Of a stretch of DNA of 7,663 nucleotides, positions 1 through 4,633 are shown piece by piece (position 1 is the stretch's first letter; every line of letters starts with the position of its first letter). Where the stretch lies: positions 1-7,663 of the forward strand of contig QMNH01000043.1 in assembly GCA_003647675.1 (NCBI GenBank), read 5' to 3'. Origin of the DNA: Candidatus Falkowiibacteriota bacterium (GTDB lineage: Bacteria > Patescibacteriota > Patescibacteriia > Patescibacteriales > UBA12075). A model generated the notes under the pieces. The model was not told the DNA's origin. It was given only the letters and a program-made list of their open reading frames with translations, and did no database searches. The position numbers and the translations under genes were made by a program.

Positions 1-933
1 TATAGGAAGATGCTAAGAATTATGCTTCACGAAAGCAGAACTGTATCTGTTGCAATTTCTGGAGGAGTTGATTCTGCGGTGGCGGCAGCTTTAGCTGTTA
101 TTGCTAAGAAGCCGGAGAATGTTGTTGGTTTGTGGCGCGGGATTAACTCAGACCCTAAACACCGTGAAGATGCGATTGAACTTGCCCGTGTACTTGGTAT
201 TGATCTTTTTGTTCTTGATGTTACGGATGAATTTGACAGTATTCTTAAAAAAATGAAAGCTGAGGCTGTTCGTTTGGGTCGTCCCTGGGTTGATGAATCT
301 AGCTCAAGAGCAAAAGAGAGTGGATTTCAAAATGCTTATGCCTCAATGCGCTCGCGCTTTACTACGCCTTTGATAGGGTTTCTTTCTAAGGCTATGGACA
401 ATGGTGGAGGCAGAATTATTGGCACTGGCAATGCGGAGGAAGATGGACTCCTTCGGTATTACGATAAGTTCGGTGATGGTGCCGTTGATTGTAATCCGCT
501 AAACGGTCTTTTAAAGGTTGAGGTAAGGCAATTGGCTATTCATTTGGCTGCTCGATTTTCGGAGGGAGAAATTTTAAAAAAGATTGCTCACAAATTGCCA
601 TCACCAGACCTTCATAGTACTGGAGACGCGCATAACGATGAATCTGAATTCTCCGAATGGGCAAAGAACATGGGTTTTCCGAATGCAAAAATTACTTATG
701 GCGATTGTGAAAAAGAAGGAACAATTGCCTGGGTCATAAGACAAGAACAAAAATTACAAGTAATTTCTAAAGACATATCACTAGCCGAGCTCGTTACCCG
801 TTATCGCTATAAGCAATGGGAGGCAGAGACTATTCGGTTTATAATTGAAGTAGAAAAAAATACTCGGCATAAAGATTTAGGTTTGCCAGGAATACCAAGA
901 GATGTTTTAATTGAAGAGGGATATGTAATTTAA
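1..933 (+). CDS. nadE: NAD+ synthetase (NadE), 5' end probably outside the window
   Basis: Catalyses the last step of NAD synthesis in the cytoplasm: ATP-dependent amidation of nicotinate adenine dinucleotide. Counting from the ATG at 10 (307 aa), the ATP-pyrophosphatase loop SGGVDSA is at 17-23, an N-A-R substrate motif at 108-116, GTGNAEE at 138-144, FGDGAVDCNP at 154-163, and a basic ...TRHK...PGIPR tail near 285-297, all typical of NadE. The reading frame stays open to base 1. The ATG at 10 leaves only 16 residues before SGG, while the family usually has about 25-40 (an N-terminal helix), so I infer that the true start lies upstream; ATG 10 or ATG 22 remain possible. Whether a glutaminase (CN-hydrolase) domain precedes it cannot be seen. 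Leucine is often CTT, unlike the TTA-rich genes downstream. It stops with TAA and is followed by a terminator. The family call is strong. Confidence 0.9.
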   Translation, partial: YRKMLRIMLHESRTVSVAISGGVDSAVAAALAVIAKKPENVVGLWRGINSDPKHREDAIELARVLGIDLFVLDVTDEFDSILKKMKAEAVRLGRPWVDESSSRAKESGFQNAYASMRSRFTTPLIGFLSKAMDNGGGRIIGTGNAEEDGLLRYYDKFGDGAVDCNPLNGLLKVEVRQLAIHLAARFSEGEILKKIAHKLPSPDLHSTGDAHNDESEFSEWAKNMGFPNAKITYGDCEKEGTIAWVIRQEQKLQVISKDISLAELVTRYRYKQWEAETIRFIIEVEKNTRHKDLGLPGIPRDVLIEEGYVI

Positions 934-950
934 TGTACATTTTAAGTATT

Positions 951-990
951 AACCCGCCAGAGCGTGTAAGTGCTAGGGCGGGTTTTTTTA
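951..990 (+). terminator. Intrinsic terminator after nadE
   Basis: AACCCGCC (951-958) pairs perfectly with GGCGGGTT (977-984), giving an 8-bp stem. The 18-nt loop can itself fold (AGCG at 961-964 with TGCT at 971-974, including one G-U pair). A run of seven T follows (983-989). It lies 17 nt after the nadE stop, so it is the natural end of the nadE transcript. Confidence 0.85.
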
Positions 991-1062
991 TTTATTAAAG
1001 TCAGTTAAAAAATTTAATTATACCACGCCTTGATTTATTTAATTTGCATTAGTCTATATTTT

Positions 1063-1103
1063 TAAAAAATAAAAACGCCCGGCATAAAATATCCGCCAGG
1101 CGT
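1063..1103 (-). terminator. Minus-strand intrinsic terminator
   Basis: Read on the minus strand, ACGCCTGGC (1103-1095) pairs with GCCGGGCGT (1083-1075) through 9 bp, one of them a G-U wobble, with an 11-nt loop, followed by TTTTTATTTTTT. The wobble exists only in minus-strand RNA; plus-strand RNA would have a C-A mismatch and no T-run. The hairpin therefore points to a leftward transcript ending near 1065. None of the five large genes is transcribed leftwards, so it belongs to the small unit that starts near 1317. Confidence 0.7.
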
Positions 1104-1164
1104 ATAAAAATGTTGCCCTCTTTTTGGCCACCTATAGAGGGTTTAAGGTCCTCAATTTTTGCCA

Positions 1165-1233
1165 CTACTTGTTTTCAGCCCTTGGCTTCATCTTGCAATG
1201 CTCGTCTTTTTTCAGAAAATTTTTCACTTCCAT
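1165..1233 (-). CDS. Candidate 22-aa ORF with strong Shine-Dalgarno, unrecognised
   Basis: This ORF lies in another frame inside the same minus-strand unit. AAAGGAG (1249-1243) sits 9 nt before ATG 1233, an optimal distance, and is a better ribosome site than any at the 44-aa ORF. The peptide is short and basic (begins MEVKNFLKKDEHC) and ends at TAG 1167-1165. It matches no family I know. It overlaps the 44-aa frame, so the two are alternatives or a coupled pair. AAAGGAG could also occur by chance in a Lys/Gly/Glu-coding stretch of the longer frame. Confidence 0.2.
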   Translation of the reverse strand: MEVKNFLKKDEHCKMKPRAENK

Positions 1234-1309
1234 TTTGGGGTTCTCCTTTCTTTTTTAAAGGCACATCAATTTGGCCATTAATAGTTGTGCTGTTTCCGGC
1301 AAACAGCAT
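1175..1309 (-). CDS. Candidate small protein, 44 aa, unrecognised
   Basis: I do not recognise this product. The minus-strand ORF starts at ATG 1309, about 8 nt after the predicted transcription start, and ends at TGA 1177-1175. The peptide begins MLFAGNSTTINGQIDVPLKK and continues Lys/Glu/Gln-rich and hydrophilic, ending ...LQDEAKG, with codons (GAA, AAA, GGA) like those of neighbouring genes. There is no signal peptide or membrane segment and no Shine-Dalgarno before the ATG, so it would be translated almost leaderless. After the TGA the same frame stays open for 41 further codons, but it runs through the terminator hairpin to TAA at 1051-1049, which makes read-through doubtful. Its first codons lie in a 7-bp hairpin (1289-1307). 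The region may instead be a non-coding RNA. Support comes mainly from the flanking promoter and terminator. Confidence 0.3.
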   Translation of the reverse strand: MLFAGNSTTINGQIDVPLKKKGEPQNGSEKFSEKRRALQDEAKG

Positions 1310-1323
1310 CTTTATTTAATTTA

Positions 1324-1352
1324 ATATTATTATATTTTAATATTTTTGTCAA
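1324..1352 (-). promoter_or_regulatory. Minus-strand sigma-70 promoter
   Basis: On the minus strand a perfect TTGACA (1352-1347) is followed by a 17-bp spacer and TAATAT (1329-1324). A full TATAAT at 1334-1329 is only 12 bp from the -35 box and is probably not the one used. Predicted start is near 1317, leading into the small ORF or RNA and the terminator at 1103-1063, for a transcript of about 250 nt. Confidence 0.55.
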
Positions 1353-1372
1353 AAAAATTTAATTTAGTATTT

Positions 1373-1402
1373 TTTAAATAATTTTGCCTGGAATACTATA
1401 AT
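1373..1402 (+). promoter_or_regulatory. Possible upstream promoter for padR
   Basis: A perfect TATAAT (1397-1402) has a poor -35 (TTTAAA at 1373-1378, 18-bp spacer) and no extended -10. If active, its transcript would carry a leader of about 120 nt with two purine-rich Shine-Dalgarno-like runs (1403-1409 and 1421-1426) and a 14-codon ORF (1437-1481) that overlaps the better promoter downstream. Weak evidence. Confidence 0.25.
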
Positions 1403-1468
1403 AAAGGAGAAAATAAAAGTAAGGGGAAAATTTTTTATGTCTAAAAATTTGATTAATTATTACCTACC

Positions 1469-1497
1469 TTGCAATACATAGTACTATATGATATAAT
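1469..1497 (+). promoter_or_regulatory. Promoter of padR-pspC operon
   Basis: TTGCAA (1469-1474), a 17-bp spacer and a perfect TATAAT (1492-1497) place the start near 1504, about 25 nt ahead of the padR ATG. It is among the best promoter matches in the window. Confidence 0.7.
1478..1487 (+). promoter_or_regulatory. Putative PadR operator palindrome
   Basis: ATAGTACTAT is a perfect 10-bp palindrome lying wholly between the -35 and -10 boxes of the padR promoter. PadR regulators are winged-helix dimers that commonly repress their own promoter by binding short palindromes, so autoregulation is a reasonable inference. The sequence is not the ATGT-N8-ACAT site known for some PadR proteins, and palindromes of this length are not rare in AT-rich DNA. 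Confidence 0.4.
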
Positions 1498-1528
1498 GAT
1501 TATAGGATAAATAAAATTGTGGAAAAGT

Positions 1529-1879
1529 ATGGCAAATATTAATGAAATTAATATAAATAAAACTAAAGCGCAGATGCGTAAGGGTATTTTAGAGTTCTGT
1601 ATATTGCTGGTAATTTCCAAGGGCCAGGCTTATGCTTCGGACATTTTAAAAGAGCTTAAAAAAGCCAATTTAATAGTAGTGGAAGGGACTATGTACCCGC
1701 TTTTAAGCAGGCTTAAGAATTCCGGGCTTTTGTCTTACGATTGGGAAGAATCCAAGCAGGGTCCGCCCAGAAAGTATTATTCCCTAACTTCTAAGGGAGA
1801 AAAATTTTTAAAGGAATTGATGAAAGTATGGGAAAGTCTGGATAAATCAATAAGTGCTTTAATTAAGAAATTTAAATAG
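1529..1879 (+). CDS. PadR-family transcriptional regulator
   Basis: A small winged-helix DNA-binding repressor of 116 aa, the usual size of the short (subfamily 2) PadR proteins. Family signatures are VEGTMYPLLSRLKNSGLL (51-68, recognition helix region) and GPPRKYYSLTSKG (78-90, the wing). The last ~25 residues form the dimerisation helix. I chose ATG 1529 because the predicted RNA start (~1504) leaves a 25-nt leader with a weak GGAAAAG just before it. An in-frame TTG at 1517 would add four residues and has AGGA (1504-1507) 9 nt before it, but that would lie at the very 5' end of the RNA. The pspC-type gene follows 11 bp after the TAG stop, so the two are probably co-transcribed. In many bacteria PadR regulators sit beside PspC or other membrane-protein genes and repress them until an effector or stress signal binds; the effector here is unknown. 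Confidence 0.92.
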   Translation: MANINEININKTKAQMRKGILEFCILLVISKGQAYASDILKELKKANLIVVEGTMYPLLSRLKNSGLLSYDWEESKQGPPRKYYSLTSKGEKFLKELMKVWESLDKSISALIKKFK

Positions 1880-1890
1880 TATAATTTATT

Positions 1891-4227
1891 ATGAAAAAGA
1901 CAATATCTATTACAATTAATAATTTAGTTTTTCAGATCGAGGAGGATGCTTATGAAAAATTAAAAAAATATTTAGATTCAATAAGGGTACATTACGGTGC
2001 CTCGGATGAAAGCCGTGAAATTTTAGCCGATATTGAGTCAAGCATAGCGGAGAAGTTTTCAAAAAAAGTAAGCGTTAAAAAGCAGTCTATAAATCTCCGT
2101 GACATTGAAAAAGTAATAAAGATAATGGGTACGGTTGAAGAATTTTCAGAAGATTCTTTGTTGGATTCGGCCGCTAAAGAATCTGTACGCCGGGAAGACG
2201 GGAAAAGCGCCGGGGAATTTAAGGACAGTGAAGACGGGAAACAAAAAGAGGAAATAGATAATAATGGCGCGTCCAGGCGAAGAAAACTTTATCGCGACCC
2301 TGATGATAAGATAATTGCCGGAGTAGCTTCCGGTTTAGCGGCTTACTTCGGAATAGACCCGGTAATAATCAGGCTTATTTTTATTGCCTTATTTTTTGCG
2401 AATGGAGTAGGCATCTTAATATACGCAATCTTATGGATAGTTATGCCAATTGCCAAATCAAGCGTTGAAAAATTAGAAATGCATGGCAAACCGGTTGATC
2501 TAAAAAGAATTGAGCAGGCCGTAAAAGAGAAATCAGAAGTTGTTAAAAAAGGAGGAAAAAACGCGTTAAAAAATTTAAGCGCGCACAAAGGTATTTTTTA
2601 TAAAATTATTAATTTTCCGATTAAGGTTTTAGAAGTAATATTTAGTTTTTTAAAGAAAACTATGGGGTTAATCGGTCCGGGACTAAGTATTTTTTTCGGT
2701 GTAATTTTTATAATAACCGCGTTTTTTTCGATTCTTGCTTCTAACATCGCGGCCGGAGTTATGATATTTAACATAAATTCGGAATATTTGGTATCAGACT
2801 TGCCTTTAATAGAGATTGCTAGCCAGCCAATGTATTATGTGGGAGTAATTTCATTTTATTTAATTGTTTTAATTCCTTTTGTTTTTCTATTGCTTTTAGG
2901 ATTAACCATGGTAAAAAGAAAAAACGTTTTTCAGGCTCTTTCGAACGGAATTTTAATCGGGATTTGGATGCTGGCCATTGCCGGTGGAATTATCGCGGCC
3001 GGAGATTTGGCGCCGAAAATAAGCCAGAGAGTATTTGAAATTAACCGTAATGAATCAGTGGAAAGAAGTTTCGATTACGCGGATTTTAATAAATTATATA
3101 TCGGCGCTTATATGGATGCGGAAATAAAAAAAGGAGACGAATTCAGTATTAGCATGGCCGGCAGAGCCCAAGATTTGGATAGGCTTAATTTTAATATCGA
3201 AGAAGGACAACTCCAGATATTGCAGGCAAAGAGAGAAGAGGACGGCAAGCTTTGTATTTTTTGTTTTAATAAAGAAATTAAAGCGACTATCACAATGCCG
3301 GAACTGAAATCATTTGTCGGTTTTAAAAACGCGGATGTTAAAATAAATGATTTTGAAAAAGATATTTATATCAGCGTCGGCGAAGCCGCGGAAGTTGCTA
3401 TTGAATTAATGGGGCAAAATCTTAGTTGTTCTTTAAGCGGAGTGGATAGCGAGCTATTGTTAAGCGGTAGTGTTAGTGATTTAGAGTGCAAGCTTGACGG
3501 TCACGCGCGTTTAACCGCCGAAGACCTTATTGCTAAAAAAGTAAAACTGGACCAAAGTATTTATTCAAAAGCAGTTTTGGACGGCAAAGCCGAGACTTTG
3601 GGAGTAAAATTAGATAATCATGCCCGGCTAGGCGCGTTTAATTTTAGAACTGGAGAGATAGCCATAAATACATTTAGTTACGCTAAGGCGGAAGTTTATC
3701 CAACTAAAAAGCTAAGGGCGATAGCAAACGAAAACAGCAGAATTACATATAAAGGAGATCCAAGCGACAAAGTAACCGAAGAGTTTAAGAACGGAGAAAT
3801 TAAACATGTCAGAATTTTAGAGTTAGATGATTTAAGTGAAGCCAAGTTTAAAATTAAAGTCGAGCCGGAAACTTACGCGCCCTTTATGTCTTCGGCCAGA
3901 GGTTTCACTTTAACGGCCGATTATAATGATTGGCCAGGCAGTGATAACATTATTTTCCGCTGGGAAACCGACCATGGCCGTTTTGTAACCGATTGGGATG
4001 ATGTTGATTGGGATGATTTTAACATGGAACATCATGAATTTGAAACTGAAGAAGGAGAGATTTATTGGACGATTTTGCCGGAAAAATTTTCTGAATTTAG
4101 CTCAAGTAGCGATCCGGTTTATGTTTATGTTGAAGCTATTGGAGACGAGGATAAGGTATTGGATAAAACTCAATTAAAATTAATCTGGGATAGCGAGACC
4201 GGGGGAGTGTTTCGTGTTGAGGAATAG
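1891..4227 (+). CDS. PspC-domain membrane protein with GIN (DUF2807) and C-terminal Ig-like region
   Basis: A 778-aa fusion. Residues 1-90 form a charged helical region beginning MKKTISITINNLVFQIEEDA, as seen before PspC domains in other bacteria. The PspC domain is at about 130-188 (RRKLYRDPDDKIIAGVASGL, then hydrophobic YAILWIVMP). Further membrane helices lie near 262-292, 315-341 and 350-371. Counting PspC as two helices puts the N-terminus inside and everything after 372 outside, and the KRKN loop at 342-345 fits positive-inside. Residues 395-625 are Gly/Ala/Leu-rich beta repeats ending in ITYKGDP, as in DUF2807/GIN domains. Residues 650-778 look like an Ig-type beta domain with an acidic D/W segment at 700-710. 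PspC proteins belong to envelope-stress systems; the role here is inferred. No Shine-Dalgarno precedes ATG 1891, so translation may be coupled to padR or leaderless (TATAAT at 1880-1885). Domain calls are good; the Ig call is tentative. Confidence 0.85.
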   Translation: MKKTISITINNLVFQIEEDAYEKLKKYLDSIRVHYGASDESREILADIESSIAEKFSKKVSVKKQSINLRDIEKVIKIMGTVEEFSEDSLLDSAAKESVRREDGKSAGEFKDSEDGKQKEEIDNNGASRRRKLYRDPDDKIIAGVASGLAAYFGIDPVIIRLIFIALFFANGVGILIYAILWIVMPIAKSSVEKLEMHGKPVDLKRIEQAVKEKSEVVKKGGKNALKNLSAHKGIFYKIINFPIKVLEVIFSFLKKTMGLIGPGLSIFFGVIFIITAFFSILASNIAAGVMIFNINSEYLVSDLPLIEIASQPMYYVGVISFYLIVLIPFVFLLLLGLTMVKRKNVFQALSNGILIGIWMLAIAGGIIAAGDLAPKISQRVFEINRNESVERSFDYADFNKLYIGAYMDAEIKKGDEFSISMAGRAQDLDRLNFNIEEGQLQILQAKREEDGKLCIFCFNKEIKATITMPELKSFVGFKNADVKINDFEKDIYISVGEAAEVAIELMGQNLSCSLSGVDSELLLSGSVSDLECKLDGHARLTAEDLIAKKVKLDQSIYSKAVLDGKAETLGVKLDNHARLGAFNFRTGEIAINTFSYAKAEVYPTKKLRAIANENSRITYKGDPSDKVTEEFKNGEIKHVRILELDDLSEAKFKIKVEPETYAPFMSSARGFTLTADYNDWPGSDNIIFRWETDHGRFVTDWDDVDWDDFNMEHHEFETEEGEIYWTILPEKFSEFSSSSDPVYVYVEAIGDEDKVLDKTQLKLIWDSETGGVFRVEE

Positions 4228-4270
4228 AAAGTATAAAGTATAAAGTATTAAGTATAAAGTAGAAAGTATT
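4228..4270 (+). repeat. Heptamer tandem repeat, about six AAAGTAT copies
   Basis: Starting at the base after the pspC stop codon: AAAGTAT, AAAGTAT, AAAGTATT, AAGTAT, AAAGTAG, AAAGTATT. The copies are 6-8 nt long with single-base variation, as expected from slipped-strand replication. It contains no gene and no hairpin. Function unknown; it lies in the 3' untranslated part of the padR-pspC transcript. Confidence 0.85.
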
Positions 4271-4324
4271 GGTTAATTAATAATTTTATTGATTTTATAT
4301 AAAATTTGTGCGAAGAAGGAATAT

Positions 4325-4361
4325 AAGATCTACAGAGATATCTCTGTAGATTTTGCGTTTT
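4325..4361 (+). terminator. Perfect palindrome, probable terminator of padR-pspC
   Basis: ATCTACAGAGAT (4328-4339) is directly followed by its exact complement (4340-4351), extended by AAG/TTT at the base (one G-U pair), giving a stem of up to about 13 bp plus a tight loop. The 3' side continues TTTTGCGTTTT, an interrupted T-run, so termination is likely but not textbook. Because the palindrome is perfect it could also bind a dimeric protein, or act in both directions. Confidence 0.5.
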
Positions 4362-4397
4362 AAGAAATCTAAGTGTTCAAATATATATTCATTTATT

Positions 4398-4470
4398 AAA
4401 TAACCGTGTAATTTTTTATAAAATAGTTGTCAGGAAATAAAAAATTATCAGGGCTGAGGTTATTTTTTTA
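4398..4470 (+). other. Long two-stem hairpin followed by T-run; terminator or small RNA 3' end
   Basis: AAATAACC (4398-4405) pairs with GGTTATTT (4458-4465). Inside it TAATTTTTTAT (4409-4419) pairs with ATAAAAAATTA (4437-4447), with an internal loop between the stems and a 17-nt apical loop. Seven T (4463-4469) and a further TTTT follow. GTGTAA (4406-4411) could alternatively pair with TTACAC (4473-4478), which would make a pseudoknot or a competing fold. The shape fits a second terminator or the 3' end of a small RNA. The inner stem is all A-T and could partly be chance in AT-rich DNA. No convincing promoter is seen just upstream (best: TTAAGA/TATATT around 4360-4389). Confidence 0.35.
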
Positions 4471-4537
4471 TTTTACACAGAAATTATTAAAATATAGACT
4501 TTTTTTAAGCTAGACATTTATCGCTGTTTATTTATTA

Positions 4538-4566
4538 TTGATAGTTGGAATATTTTAGTATATAAT
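4538..4566 (+). promoter_or_regulatory. recQ promoter
   Basis: TTGATA (4538-4543), a 17-bp spacer and a perfect TATAAT (4561-4566) predict a start near 4573, about 60 nt before the recQ ATG. Strong sigma-70-type match. Confidence 0.7.
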
Positions 4567-4579
4567 AGTAATTAGAGAT

Positions 4580-4620
4580 ATAAAACCACACCTTTTCCTG
4601 TTTTAAGCGTGTGGTTTTAT
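4580..4620 (+). promoter_or_regulatory. Stable hairpin in the recQ 5' leader
   Basis: ATAAAACCACAC (4580-4591) pairs perfectly with GTGTGGTTTTAT (4609-4620) around a 17-nt loop. It begins about 7 nt after the predicted transcription start and ends 13 nt before the recQ ATG. The GC part of the stem is followed by TTTTATTTGTG, so it could act as an attenuator or early terminator, or as a 5' stability hairpin. recQ has no clear Shine-Dalgarno after it, so the hairpin probably affects recQ expression in some way. No known riboswitch class is recognised. Confidence 0.55.
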
Positions 4621-4633
4621 TTGTGAAAAATAT

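Noticed and set aside
1116..1177. Selenocysteine insertion at the minus-strand TGA
   Set aside because: The nearest hairpin (CCCTCT/AGAGGG) begins more than 30 nt after the TGA, too far for a bacterial SECIS, and the peptide resembles no selenoprotein.
1110..1319. Plus-strand 69-codon ORF rich in Phe, Ser and Pro
   Set aside because: It has no ribosome site and its composition is typical of the antisense of a Lys/Glu/Gly-rich frame. The promoter and terminator here point to the minus strand.
1437..1481. 14-codon ORF upstream of padR preceded by AAGGGG
   Set aside because: It overlaps the better padR promoter and lacks a codon run typical of an attenuator peptide; it would be transcribed only from the weak upstream promoter.
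2343..2588. Minus-strand ORF within pspC
   Set aside because: Shadow of the strongly supported PspC coding frame, with no promoter or ribosome site.
3108..3293. Minus-strand ORF within the GIN region
   Set aside because: Shadow frame in a real gene; low-complexity Leu/Ser product.
4228..4270. CRISPR-like array
   Set aside because: The units are 6-8 nt with no spacers, and no cas genes are nearby; it is a simple tandem repeat.
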